Part shown: one piece after another, positions 1-10,022 of the stretch | How positions within the stretch are numbered: the first letter of the stretch is position 1 | How the letters are laid out: every line of letters begins with the position of its first letter | Source: Sycon ciliatum | Taxonomy: Eukaryota > Porifera > Calcarea > Leucosolenida > Sycettidae | Direction of reading: 5' to 3' | DNA length: 64,000 nucleotides | Assembly (NCBI RefSeq): GCF_964019385.1 | Contig: NC_088644.1 | Location: 37,565,442 to 37,629,441, forward strand | Notes under the pieces: generated by a model | Databases searched by the model: none | What the model was told of the DNA's origin: nothing | The model's input: only the letters and a program-made list of their open reading frames with translations | Translations under genes and position numbers: made by a program

Positions 1-700
1 CACAACGTTTGTACTTGAGCTGGTACTCAGTATGCCGCACAATGCAAGAAAAGATCATAGGTGACACGTGTAGAATGTGCCTGGAAGCGTAGTGCTTTCT
101 ACACACCATTATTAATTACTACATGTAAAGCATGCAGCAATTGAAGTCTGCACATACCAATATCATACAGACTGACAGCAGATAAAATTGGAGGACGAAA
201 TCAAACATTTTTGAAGGACAGCTTTTCATGCTGAGCATAAAATGAGCCCATACTGTCCAGTTCTTTCTAGCAATGCCATACTTTCAATATCTATCACAAA
301 GCTTCATCCAGGAGTCGGATACTGTTGCAACGACTGGCCGATAACCTACAGGAAAGCAAAAGACAGAGACATTGCAGTTACTGAGATCGAAACTTACAGG
401 GAAGAATGCTGGTAGCTATTGTGTACAATGTAGTAACTGTTCTGCGTTGTAGCTGTTATGTGATTGAGCGTGATAACCTCATTTGCCCAACTTCTACAGT
501 AGGAAAGCGTCACACTCTAAGGGATAATGAGGTACATATATGTCACTCTCTTTCCCAGCCTATGTCTCCGAACTGTACAAGCGAGTTCCACGGCAGGGTA
601 TCGAACATGCGCTCGTCATTCGGTGTGACAAAGCAATCATGTACTATCGAAGCTATGCGACTACATCACCTCTAGAGTTGTTTTAAAAATTTGTAGAGAG
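1..700. other. Left-edge intergenic DNA, no gene recognised
   Basis: No open frame in this stretch has recognisable protein similarity, and I see no splice-bounded exon. Base composition is mixed, without strong repeats until the GA tract that begins near 700. It may be intronic or intergenic sequence of a gene lying outside the window. Confidence 0.4.
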
Positions 701-751
701 ATAGAGAGAGACAGGGAGAGAGAGAGAGAGAGAGAGAACGTGTTCTGGCAG

Positions 752-811
<60 letters not shown>
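700..811. repeat. (GA)n then (GT)n microsatellites
   Basis: A purine-rich GA tract (about 700-737) is followed after a short unique spacer by an almost pure GT tract (about 757-811). The long Cys-Val or Thr-His open frames that cross it are products of the dinucleotide repeat, not genes. Confidence 0.95.
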
Positions 812-813
<2 letters not shown>

Positions 814-877
814 TAGTCTGTGTGTTTGTCTGCCTGTGTGTGAACGCGCACCTATGTGTATATCTGTGTTCAAGAGT

Positions 878-1040
878 GTGTGGTCAGTATTGAACCGCCC
901 AATGGCCAACACCCATCCCAATCTGTGTGTGGGGTTGGAAGTATGATCTCACTTATAGACCCACCCACCGCAGTAAGTGAGTTAGGGCTAGTGCAGATAA
1001 AGAATTAGCTGCCTCACAAGGGTATCCAAAAATACTATCC
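878..1040 (+). repeat. Microsatellite-linked dispersed repeat, diverged copy 1
   Basis: This segment matches, with many changes, segments at about 46283-46535 and 58262-58510. Shared landmarks in order are a GAACC-CCCAA-GCC block, a TCCCACTTAT-like block, CAGTAAGTGAGT, GTGCAGA-AAAG and GGGTATCC. All three copies lie next to a long CA/TG tract. It looks like a non-coding dispersed repeat whose end is anchored to a microsatellite. Confidence 0.55.
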
Positions 1041-1059
1041 ATCCCAGGATCATGCATGT

Positions 1060-1200
1060 ACAGTACGAGCATACACGCGGACACTGCGTACATACAGACA
1101 GACACACCACACACGCACCATGTACACACACATCACACATACCCAGACACACGCGGCGCATCAACACACACGCACACACACAAGCACGTACATGCACGCA

Positions 1201-1252
<52 letters not shown>
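1060..1252. repeat. CA-rich microsatellite
   Basis: Interrupted CA repeats begin near 1060 and become a pure (CA)n run from about 1206 to 1250. It has no coding value. Confidence 0.95.
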
Positions 1253-1780
1253 GACACAGTGACAGAGGGAGTAGCCTCCATCTCACTGATTCTGAATGTT
1301 CATGGAACCCAATTCTTCTACATGATTGTATTCTCTCCCTAAAATCTTACCGCCTGTCAAATCGGGACACAGATTCATCACTGAAGTCTTTTAGTTTTAG
1401 GGGCTGGTTTTCTCAAGCAAGAATCGCTACTGGTCATGCCGCCTTCGTCAAAGCAGCTCGTCACCCTGCCAGCTAATTCCCACCTAGGAAAGCTGTACTC
1501 GCCAACGTTTTCTTTCAATGGTTGGTCAGCAAGGAAAACCAACGCGAAAACCTCTCAACGAAAACTAATAATTATTATTATGTCTCTTGCAGTAACGGCC
1601 TGTTCGAGTAAGTCACGGTGCAATGTAGCGCGGAAAATGAAAGAAATCCAGTGCAGCGCGAGATTGATGTAAAGACCGTCCACACCCCAGTCTCCAGACC
1701 ATACTGTAATCTGGTAATACCCGGGCATACTGCCCCATACATTAATACTAGTGTAGTACTAGTAGTAGTGACCTGGCCTG

Positions 1781-1811
1781 GTGACGAGCGTGACTCAGTC
1801 ACGCTCGTCAC
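1781..1811. repeat. Perfect palindrome, 15-bp arms
   Basis: GTGACGAGCGTGACT (1781-1795) and its exact reverse complement (1797-1811) are separated by one base. It would fold into a strong hairpin. It lies about 100 bases upstream of the larger palindromic insertion at 1912-2138, and the relationship between them is unknown. Confidence 0.9.
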
Positions 1812-1911
1812 TATGGGCACGTCACAGTGTCATGACTGAGAAGTGAGAGTGAGAGTCTGCGCTAAGTCTGTGTACAGACTCAGTGTATTCGACACACTGT
1901 CACTGTTTTTA

Positions 1912-2138
1912 TTACAATCACTGAATCAAACAATAGGAGGACAGAGGAAGTGTTTTTACTCAGAGTTTCACGCACTAAGCGATCATCAGAAAACAGTTTT
2001 CTGATGATCGCTTAGTGCGTGAAACTCTGAGTAAAAACACTTCCTCTGTCCTCCTATTGTTTGAACCAGCTCTACCACTCGGTATTGAGCACTCTCTTGG
2101 ACAGCCTGGAACCTCTCTGTTTTACAATCACTGAATCA
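1912..2138. mobile_element. Small palindromic (foldback) insertion with 17-bp direct repeats
   Basis: Two arms of about 68 bases (1927-1994 and 1996-2063) are reverse complements around one central base. The right arm is followed by about 60 bases of unique sequence. The whole is flanked by an identical 17-bp direct repeat, TTACAATCACTGAATCA, at 1912-1928 and 2122-2138, as expected of a target-site duplication or a template-switch footprint. The sequence after the right arm (CTCGG.ATTGA..CTC.. TTGGACAGCCTGGAACCTC) recurs at 12205-12258 beside the large foldback element, so both belong to one family. No protein is encoded. Confidence 0.75.
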
Positions 2139-2387
2139 GTAAACGTCATGACAAAGAACTCAACGCATTCAAAATGTACTTAGTAATCAGGGCTTGTTGT
2201 TATGACAGTCGGCAATACTGCTAGCATGCAATGAGAAGATCACCATGATTATGTGTGTACGAGCGCTTGTACTTGTGTCCGATCGGGCTAGCTGTTTGAG
2301 TTACTTTTGACGTTTCAACACTACCAGCCTGCGTGAAAGTCAGTCCTCATCCACCATGCATGGTCAACAAGACCCGTCAAGTACTCG

Positions 2388-2495
<108 letters not shown>

Positions 2496-2778
2496 TGTGT
2501 ACCCACACTGGAAACGGATCACTCGCAACGAATACTCGCACTTCCTGAGACATATCTGCGCAGCAGAAATCATTGGATTCCAAACATTCTAGTGTAGAGG
2601 TGGAAATAATGATAATTGGTATTCACAGAGCGATAAGTGATATCAGAAGGAGCAAACAATCTTGCTATAGTCATCACTCAATGCTATGTGGAAAATCTGA
2701 ATTTAAAGAAGCAAACATGCTTGCCGCTTGTCAATAAGTGGATACAGAGGGTAAAAATTTAAATTCTCTCGACGCTAG

Positions 2779-2854
2779 CATTCTCCAATGCACATTACAT
2801 CATTCTCTAACGCACATTACATCATTCTCTAATGCACATTACATCATTCTCTTA
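2779..2854. repeat. 22-bp tandem repeat, about 3.5 copies
   Basis: The unit CATTCTCTAATGCACATTAC plus AT repeats three times with single-base differences, followed by a partial fourth unit. It lies just beyond the 3' end of the minus-strand CARD/NB-ARC/MYND gene. Confidence 0.9.
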
Positions 2855-3315
2855 CATACAGCACTCATACCCCGGTGCAGCCAGACTACACGTTCTGTAC
2901 ATGCGGGTTGGCTGCGGTGGGTTGTCTGGATGTACATGCACATGCCTCGGTACTACGGTAGCACATGGCGCATAGCACTCTCAGACTGGAAAAAACGCCA
3001 AAAGCACGAACAGTGAACGAGAAAAAAAGAGTAGTAACAGCACAAATCAATAATAAAAAATATCAGATAAGATCGATAGTCACAGTCTTGCCGCATGGCA
3101 GACAATGCTTATGTGTATTCAATATGCATGATGTTCATTCATGTCTGGGGAAAGTATTGGGGGTAGTCGTGGCATATCCTGTACGCCAGGCAGTTGTGAT
3201 GCCGGCAGTGGTAGTGGTGGTGGTAGTAGCTTCACTGCTCCACAACCAATGGCCTTTATTGGAAAGAGCCTTGGCGACATCAGGTGACCGCTCTCATCAG
3301 CGAGACGCCGCAGGA

Positions 3316-3714
3316 CTAGATCTGCGCCTTGCGCTTGATCTGGTTAAGTCGTGCGCAGACCTTCTTGTGCGCCGGGAAGTGCGTCTTCTGGCACTGGCGG
3401 TCGCAGTAGAGCACGACGGTGCAGCGCTGGCAGTAGTTCATCTTCACGTCCGGACTCTTGAACTTGAGGCAGTGACCGCAGCAGGTAGCCACGCGACAGA
3501 ACCTGAAGAGCACGACTAGGTCGTCGTCGGACATCGACGTCCCGTGGAACTTGGCGGCGTGCTGCACGCCGAGCAAGGTGGCGTAGGTGATGATCTCGGT
3601 GCCGTGGAACGGAATGCCCTCGATCTCCACCACCATCCACGATTCGTCGGCGCCGAGGTTGTCCTCCCAGGCCTCGATGAACGGTGTCAGCAGTTCGTGT
3701 TCATATTGCCATGC
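3316..3714 (-). CDS. Last exon: MYND zinc finger C-terminus
   Basis: 132 residues start AWQYEHELLTPFIEAWEDNL and end in a basic tail KRKAQI before the stop. The MYND finger is clear: CCGHC, then CQRC, YCDRQC, H and a final C in the spacing C-x2-C...C-x2-C-x4-C-x3-C-x7-H-x3-C. By family knowledge MYND fingers bind proline-rich PxLxP-type peptides. The acceptor TTGCTTTCCAG and phase 0 match the upstream NB-ARC exon. Starting at a methionine further upstream would read through the 29-bp minisatellite, which I reject. Confidence 0.8.
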   Translation of the reverse strand, partial: AWQYEHELLTPFIEAWEDNLGADESWMVVEIEGIPFHGTEIITYATLLGVQHAAKFHGTSMSDDDLVVLFRFCRVATCCGHCLKFKSPDVKMNYCQRCTVVLYCDRQCQKTHFPAHKKVCARLNQIKRKAQI

Positions 3715-6700
3715 CTGGAAAGCAAGCAAAGATAACAGGCAATCCGGTGAACAAACACACACAGAAACCAGCCAAAACAAACATACACACACAGGCTGAG
3801 TGCATAGTGGGGATGGAAGCAGCCAACACTGCATAATGGGGGTGGAAGCAGCCAACACTGCATAGTGGGGATGGAAGCAGTCAACCCTGCATAGTGGGGG
3901 TGGAAGCAGCCAACACTGCATAGTGGGGGTGGAAGCAGTCAACACTGCATAGTGGGGACGGAAGCAGTCAACCCTGCATAGTGGGAGTGGAAGCAGTCAA
4001 CACTGCATAGTGGGAGTGGAAGCAGTCAACACTGCATAGTGGGAGTGGAAGCAGCCAACACTGCATAGTGGGACTGAGTGGAAGCAGTCAACACTGCATA
4101 GTCAACAGGGCTCTAGAGTGCAGAGCAAATTAGTGAAATATGAAGTAAAACTGTCCCCACTCCAAAGTTTCATACAACAATGGAATCATCAGAGGGATAT
4201 CCCCTTCAGGAGTATACAAAAGATTGTTTGTGAAAGGCCATGGAACGCAGTACTCTACGATTAGTGCGGGCTTGCCCGATGTGATCCTACTTGTCAAACA
4301 AGCTGCTGCAGGGTACTGTATTCAGCTCAGCTGTTCAGAGCCAGGGTTGGGCATAGGAGCTGGCTGCTGCCACAAACTTCAATGGCATTGACTACTGTAC
4401 TGGACTGGAGTAGGAGGCAAATGTTTACAGAAATTACATCTGAAGGTCCCTGGTTTGAGTTCTAGTGCCGGTGACAGTCAATGTTTTCTTCAGACTTTTC
4501 CCTTTTCCATTCCCACAACCCGTGACTCGATGATAAGAAAATACATCTGGTGCCATTTCACCAATTTAGAGCAGGATTCCACGCATGGCATTTCTCAACC
4601 AACCTTGTTCATGAGAACGAGAATCTTGCGTTCCTCCTCATCCAGCGTTGACATTATCTCTCGGTAGTCGTCCTCGTCTTTCACAGATTGCGTGTACAGA
4701 CCGGTCTCCATGAAGATGCGGACCGGGTGGTTGCGCTCCAGGCCCAGGTGCCAGTCGGGAAGGCCCATACTCGGCCCGACGATCATGGGATCCGCCGGGA
4801 AGGCGGAGTAGCGACGGGCCCGCAGCATAGCGGTGTACAGCTGCTGGAAGGGCATGCCGTCGGTCTGCGTGCGCTGGTCGTAGAACAAGGCATACCAGTA
4901 CTTTGTCAGTTCGTTGGCGGCGTCACGTTGATCCTTGGCTAGTCTCAGCAGCAGGCCAATACGTCGCAGCTTATTGGCCATTTTCAAGAAATCCTGATGA
5001 GGCGGCATGTACTCGGTGGATTGAATGCATAGCGATACATACGCAATTAGAACTACTACACCGTCGCTGGCATACTTGGATGTTGCAATTTTCGTGGCTT
5101 CCGTAGGCTCTGGCTGTGGCTCCTTAGGCTCTTTCTCCTTGTCCTCCTGTTTCTCATCTCTTGCCGGTACGTTGAGCCTGACCATGCCCACTTTCACCGC
5201 CTCGAAATGCCTCACCAGCAAGTCGGAAATCTGCTTCCATCCGCCGGTGCACGCCAGTGTCTGCAGGTCGAGCAGCGTCAGGAGCGGCGTGTGGTGCGCT
5301 TTCAGCATGTGGTACTCGCGGTACGCCACCATGGCGGAGGTGCGGATTTCCACGCTGTCCGATTCGCCGAGCCGCATCCTGAAGCGCCGCTCCAGGTGCC
5401 GGCAGAAGTAGAGGAGCTCGTGGAACTGCATGGCCTGCTCCGGGTCCATGCCCGGCCGCCGGACAAAGTCTATGCAGCCCTGGAAGACTACGGCGAGCGT
5501 CTGCAAGGCACGTCCCCACTCCTGCAGCTGCTCTTCAAAGTAAGCCAATGTCAGGTGAGTGGCGCACACAAGATAGTGACTGCCGGAGACCGTGGAGAGG
5601 TACGCAGCGCGCCGCAGAAAGCTGTACACCGTATCGTCCGGGAAGGCCAGAGCGAAAATGTTGTACGCGGTCGGGTTGCGAACAACCTCGCTGTCACGGA
5701 TATCCGTGCAGTACCGGAACGCACGCAGCATGTGCGGATAGTCCAGCCGGAAATTATCCTGAATGGCTTCCACGTCGTCCTGGGTGAGGGGTTCCACGGT
5801 TGCAATATAGTTCAGCTCGTTGAAATAGTAGGCTGTGTATAAGCGGCGGAACACGCGGTGCTCTCTGTCCTCCAGCGAGGCAAAGCCGTGCTTGAGAGCG
5901 ATTGGCTGCATGACGTAGCGATTGAGCAGCGTGTTGTGGCTGACCAGTGAGCGTTTCTTCAGCTCTCCCATTATGTGTCTTTCCAACAGGGTCGGGCTGC
6001 TGAAGTGAAGCAGATGAACAAGGGCGCCTGTTGAAAAGGCCGCGTGGAAGATGCACATGGCTCCGAACGCTATTTTCTGCTGATCGCTGAGCATGTCGGA
6101 GGCCATCTCAGTGAGGATGTAGACCAGCTGATCGGTTTCTGTCCATGACGGGTAGTTCATGTCACTGCGGTGCTCTGCAGCATGCTCAAGCACCTGTGTC
6201 ATGGTCCATTCCGGATGGTACTTTGCCAGTGACACCAGCAAGTGGATGGCCAGTGGGCAACCGGAGCTGAACTTGGCTACTTCGCGCGTCTCACTTTTGC
6301 TCAGGCATGGCGCCAGCGTGCGCATCAGCTTGTAGGATATCGCGGGCTCCAGCGCTGGCACCTCCATTTCCACAAGGTCTCCCTCCATGGTCTGGCAGCA
6401 TGTCAGAATGATACGCACCGTGTTGTGGTAGTCCAGGATCCTTTCAAGCATCTCCGCTACGGAGTAGTCTGAGTCACTGAGCTGTGCGGTGTTGTTGCTG
6501 ACCGAGTAGACACAGTCCTCTAGGTCATCCAGTATCAGCACCGGGTTGCCTTCTAGCACGCTGATTTCCTCCTCCAGGGTCTTCATACTATTGCCAGTGC
6601 TGTTCGGTGAGATGATGTGCACGATACGTCGCACGGCGACCGGACACGTGATGCATCCGCGCAGCGGCACGAAATGCACGTAGTTGTCCTCGATCTCGGC

Positions 6701-6916
6701 CAGCTTGCGTGCCACCGCAATGGCTATGCTACTCTTTCCCATGCCGTTGGAGCCTCTCAGGGCCAGAACACGCTTCTCGGTCTCCTCGCTCTGCAGCATG
6801 TTGTTTAGGGTGGTGATCGCCTGCTCGACCAGCTCATCACGCCCTGAGAATGGCTGGCTCAGCTCCGGGAACTTGTGATCGCGGGCTTCCCGCTCTGCAG
6901 CTGACACACCAACACA

Positions 6917-6978
<62 letters not shown>

Positions 6979-7412
6979 ATGTACCATATATACGCCCGTT
7001 GCAAGAGAAGCACGCAAATCTGCAAGTGAACTGGATGTGCACCCACAGATTTTCTCTTATAGCAACGATAGCGGACAAGATCTGAATGAGAAGGATCAAG
7101 ACTAGCGCCAGATAACTGTCCAATCCACACAACCCGCGAAGCCATGGGAAACGACCACCAATGCATACCTGGTCTACACCACATGGAATACATCGGCATA
7201 GAACGGCCAAGACAGTTACCTAAGCACACCCTACACTTGCTGGGGCAACCAGTATAGACAGCATGCTGCTTTGATAGAAGCAGACACTAGATGCACTGGT
7301 ACCTTGAAGTGAAATTGGAGTTACTTTACCAAACAGCCTCGGCTACTGAGTACTGGGACCCCCCCCCCCCCCCACACACAAAACACACACACACACACAC
7401 CACACGCACGCG

Positions 7413-7451
<39 letters not shown>

Positions 7452-7951
7452 GCACGCCTGGATACACACAGGACACACAGGACACTGACACACAAAAACA
7501 TGGACATGCATGTACATACAAGTGCACATACAATGCATGTGCACACACAATGCAGGTGCATACACAATCCATGTGTACACACAATGTATGTGCATACACA
7601 ATGCATGTGCACACACAGAGCATGTGCATATACAGTGCACAACACGCAAACCAGTGAGACAAGAGGGCTCTTTCAAGTACAGGTATGTGAGAGAGCACTG
7701 TGCAGTAGCAGAGAAGGATTTGTCCCAAAAACGGCCGACTTCGTTATGGAGAAATATTGCTGCTACTCACCCCTTTCTTCTTCGGCTTTCTTCTTTGCTT
7801 TCTCATCTGCAGCTTTCTTCTCCTCATCCTTTAGCTAGATGAAGAGACAGGGAACAGGTAAAAGTGGAACCAGGTTGAAGCAGCTGTGATAACGAACTAA
7901 GCACAATTCACGACATTTGTTTCCAGCATAGTGAGTGAGTTAGAGTTAGAG

Positions 7952-8000
<49 letters not shown>

Positions 8001-10022
8001 TAGATAGATAGAGAGAGGGAGAGAGAGAGAGAGAGAGAGAGAAGGAAATTGAGAGAGAGAGAGAGAGAGAAAAGAGAGGTATGCATTCCTGGTCTAGAAT
8101 TAAACACATCAAACACCTACATGTATGTCAACACTTAAGCGCTTGAGATGATATCTGAACTTGTTGCCGCTCGACCAAATCAAAATTCTTCAAATGCATA
8201 ATGTTATCTCAAGTCAGAAGAACATATTTGACGTAGCAAAGCATCCGAAAATGTGAGAACATGAACCATTGGTTAGAGCATCGCTGGTCTAGCGAAGGTC
8301 TCTCAGGTTCGAGCACTAATGGTGACCATCAACTTTTTCTTTAGACGTCGTCTTCCCTTTTCAGTACCTCAGACTTATGGATATTAAATTAAAGAGTCAT
8401 TCGTTTACCTTTCTCGCAAATTTGAACAGATGGTGGTGGACTTCTCGATAGCGATCACCAAAGCTTTTAAGGATATCAATGAAAAGCTTGTATCCGGATG
8501 GACCTGTCTTGCGAATCCAACGATACAGTACATTCATCTCACGTCCCGATTCAAACATCGGAAGCATTTTCAACCAATCTTCATCGGAAATCAGTTCCTT
8601 CTCGACACAACGCGATCCAAATTCCACGATGTCAATTCGATTCTGAAGATAGTTGATGTTGGGTCGAACAATCTAATCGGACAAACCGCACGCAAACCAA
8701 CAGCATAACCACCCAAGCATGTGAGCACATATGGAGACACACACACACATACATGTACGAGTATTCACGCCAACAGATACACAGACACACAATAAATTCA
8801 CCATCTACATGGATCAAAAAGTATATTATCGTGTCCGTTCCCGAAGGGAACTCACGACGGTCGCTAACACCCGGTAAACCCTAGCGGCAGATGCAGCGCC
8901 TAACGGTAGGGATGAGTGGATAAGTCTCACAACCACTGGTACAAGTGCCGAGAAACCCCATTAGCCGCAATCTACAAGGATAGGTGTTGCGTAACTTATA
9001 TTCTGATTACGTTCTGATAATTGACCTTACGTGAAGCGCGTTAACACCCCTTGCCCTACTGCTACTACCAATAACACACTGCCTCGCAAGATTCTATTAC
9101 TTGACATACTCCGAGAGCCAAACACTAAATTGTTCCTGTCGTTTGCACAACTTCACTCACCGTTTTCCACTCTGACTTGGGTGCCTCAGCCTCTCCCTCA
9201 TCTGCTTTCTTCTTTTTCCGATTTCTAGGCTCCAAAATATCAGCAGGTGGTACGATGTCGACGTCGGCCGCTATCAATTTCATTAAATCCTCACCGGCGT
9301 CAAATTTTAAATCATCAAAGTCTTCCCTCACTATGCTTGTACTTGCTGGAAGTGCTTTCAACTCATTCATGTCAATTTTGCCACCTACAAGCAACAACAC
9401 AGCAGCAGCAACTTGACAGTGAGAAGCATACCTTGAAAATCCTGGGAGAAGAAATTATGTGGGCTTGGGCGGCTAGGCTGTCAATAACACGCTCACCAAC
9501 ACAGTGAAACACACACACGCACGCATACACATGCACACACGCATACACATGCACACACGCATACACATGCACACCACACACACGCACGCGGAGCTGACAA
9601 GCTCGTTCCCATAACCCTGGAAAACACTTTTGCAGAGTTATGGGAACAAACTTGCCAGCTCCGCGTGCGTGCGCGCGCGCACGCACGCACACACACATAC
9701 ACACACACAGTATTTCATGTCACAAGAACCAGCGGCAACGGCAACTTACAGGTTATTCGGAGTTTCTTCATTACAAACGTCTTCAATGACGGCTGCTCTT
9801 GTATGATACAGCGGTATAACGTGTCGATGTGCGGTGGCTTCTTGTGCAAAAGACCAAGCATGAAGCGCACGGCAATCTTTTTCCCATCAGCGGCACCGTG
9901 AAGTTTCCGGATCTGTTCTGCCTCCTGCCCTGAAATGCCGCCGGAAAGGAATAGCAGATCTAGGACTTTGCTCGCGTCAAGGTGCTTCACGAGAAATGGC
10001 CACATGCTCGTAAGGGAATCCA
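3316..10022 (-). CDS. CARD-CARD-NB-ARC-MYND protein (NLR/apoptosome-like STAND NTPase)
   Basis: At least six minus-strand exons are inferred: 10022-9750, 9384-9161, 8642-8409, about 7834-7771, 6900-4604 and 3714-3316. Every junction has AG acceptor and GT donor sites and keeps frame (phases 1, 0, 0, 1, 0), so I join them as one gene. About 1160 residues are visible, and the first exon with the start codon was not found. Order of parts: CARD-like helical domain, charged linker, second CARD-like domain, Lys/Glu-rich linker, NB-ARC NTPase, winged-helix and helical-repeat region, C-terminal MYND zinc finger. By family knowledge, CARD plus NB-ARC proteins are ATP-dependent oligomerising switches of innate immunity or cell death in the cytosol. 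A MYND finger where LRR or WD40 sensors usually sit is unusual and would suggest recruitment of peptide partners. Function is inferred only. Confidence 0.75.
3808..4105. repeat. 29-bp minisatellite, about 10 copies, intronic
   Basis: The unit (GCATAGTGGG, then GGTGGAAGCA, then GCCAACACT) repeats about ten times with G/A, C/T and AT/GT variants, and one unit carries a short ACTGA insertion. It lies in the last intron of the CARD/NB-ARC/MYND gene. There are no unique spacers, so it is not a CRISPR array. Confidence 0.95.
4440..4515 (+). repeat. tRNA-like SINE fragment, copy 1
   Basis: GGTTTGAGTTCTAGTGCCGG and the following GACAGTCAATGTTTTCTTCAG...CTTTTCCCTTTTC match 8320-8360, where the equivalent is GGTTCGAGCACTAATGG. 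The first part resembles a pol III B box. It sits in the last intron of the CARD/NB-ARC/MYND gene. Confidence 0.5.
4604..6900 (-). CDS. Exon: NB-ARC NTPase and helical-repeat region
   Basis: About 766 codons sit in a single exon. An N-terminal FSGRDELVEQAI segment precedes a Walker A loop (RGSNGMGKSSIAIA), a Walker B strand with acidic end (PVLILDDLEDC), a VRIILTCC sensor-like strand and a SSGCPLAIHLL motif equivalent to the GLPL motif of NB-ARC proteins. A winged-helix-like segment (LKKRSLVSHNTLLNRY) follows. The remaining roughly 450 residues are helical, with TPR-like segments such as ATHLTLAYFEEQLQEWGRAL and an acidic/basic linker DEKQEDKEKEPKEP. The acceptor lies right after a long TG tract. 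The donor AAG|GTTGGT is less canonical than the others. Confidence 0.8.
6905..6977. repeat. (CA)n tract abutting a splice acceptor
   Basis: On the coding (minus) strand this is a (TG)n tract that ends about five bases before the TGTCAG acceptor of the NB-ARC exon, taking the place of a normal pyrimidine tract. By general knowledge UG-repeat RNA is bound by factors such as CELF and TDP-43, so it could affect splicing. Confidence 0.85.
7361..7456. repeat. C-run and CA/CG microsatellite
   Basis: A pure C run (about 7361-7373) is followed by CA repeats with a CGCGCG interruption and more CA. It is intronic in the CARD/NB-ARC/MYND gene. A degenerate repeat with ATGCATGTGCACACACA-like units continues to about 7640. 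Confidence 0.9.
7771..7834 (-). CDS. Short exon: Lys/Glu-rich linker
   Basis: About 21 residues rich in Asp, Glu, Lys and Ala (DEEKKAADEKAKKKAEEER) are probably helical or coiled. Two acceptors are possible (start 7834 or 7828) and both keep phase. The donor GGG|GTGAGT is strong and leaves phase 1, which the next exon's CT start completes. Confidence 0.5.
7951..8072. repeat. (GA)n microsatellite
   Basis: A GA-rich tract with GATA and AAAG interruptions, intronic in the CARD/NB-ARC/MYND gene. Confidence 0.95.
8268..8365 (+). repeat. tRNA-like SINE fragment, copy 2
   Basis: GGTTAGAGCATCGCTGG resembles a pol III A box and GGTTCGAGCAC a B box, about 40 bases apart as in a tRNA. The downstream sequence is shared with 4440-4515. 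There is no convincing acceptor stem or CCA-ready 3' end, so this is a tRNA-derived repeat rather than a tRNA gene. Confidence 0.5.
8409..8642 (-). CDS. Exon: second CARD-like domain
   Basis: The exon holds 78 codons. Core pieces are VEKELISDEDWLKML, NVLYRWIRKTGPSGYKLF and IDILKSFGDRYREVHHHLF. The run LYRWIRKTGPSGYKLFIDIL follows the CARD helix 4-turn-helix 5 pattern in which an LL..RG(P) turn precedes F..F...L. It enters and leaves in phase 0. The adjacent intron carries a tRNA-like SINE fragment within about 40 bases of the donor. Confidence 0.65.
8817..8985 (-). repeat. SINE-like dispersed repeat, truncated copy
   Basis: It matches the 3' part of copies at 10480-10775 (opposite strand) and 47080-47372 (same strand). 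Shared landmarks are the hairpin GTTCCCGAAGGGAAC, CTAGCGGCAGATGCAGCGCC and ACAAGTGCCGA. This copy ends before the tRNA-like head, so it is 5'-truncated, as is usual for SINEs. Confidence 0.65.
9161..9384 (-). CDS. Exon: charged linker between the two CARD-like domains
   Basis: About 75 residues begin CGKIDMNELKALPAS and end in a basic then acidic tract around NRKKKKADEGEAEAPKSEW. No domain is recognised and it is probably a flexible linker. The acceptor is TGCTTGTAG and the donor ACG|GTGAGT. Both phases match the neighbouring exons, which is the main support for including it. Confidence 0.6.
9508..9705. repeat. CA/CG microsatellites flanking a hairpin
   Basis: CA repeats with GCATACACATG units (about 9508-9592) and GCGC/CACA repeats (about 9663-9710) surround an inverted repeat. 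Its arms share GCGGAGCTG, CCCATAAC and their complements (about 9588-9625 and 9630-9668). It lies in an intron of the CARD/NB-ARC/MYND gene and could extrude as a hairpin. Confidence 0.8.
9750..10022 (-). CDS. Exon: first CARD-like domain
   Basis: This exon encodes about 90 residues predicted as six helices, with core pieces LTSMWPFLVKHLD, VLDLLFLSGGIS, EQIRKLHG, AVRFMLGLLHKK, DTLYRCII and FVMKKLR. The helix spacing and the LL...GP-like turn before helix 5 fit the CARD branch of the death fold. The acceptor is TTTTCTCTGCAG; the donor is T|GTAAGT with phase 1, matching the next exon. A second open frame across the acceptor adds a hydrophobic run, which I treat as intron read-through. A DED or DEATH domain is less likely but not excluded. 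Confidence 0.6.

Noticed and set aside
3808-4105. CRISPR-like array of regularly spaced repeats
   Set aside because: The 29-bp units are directly tandem with no unique spacers, and the setting is a eukaryotic intron.
7500-7842. Plus-strand frames of about 110 codons over HTQ/MHV-rich sequence
   Set aside because: They overlap a degenerate CA-type repeat and the antisense of the short Lys/Glu exon of the CARD/NB-ARC/MYND gene.
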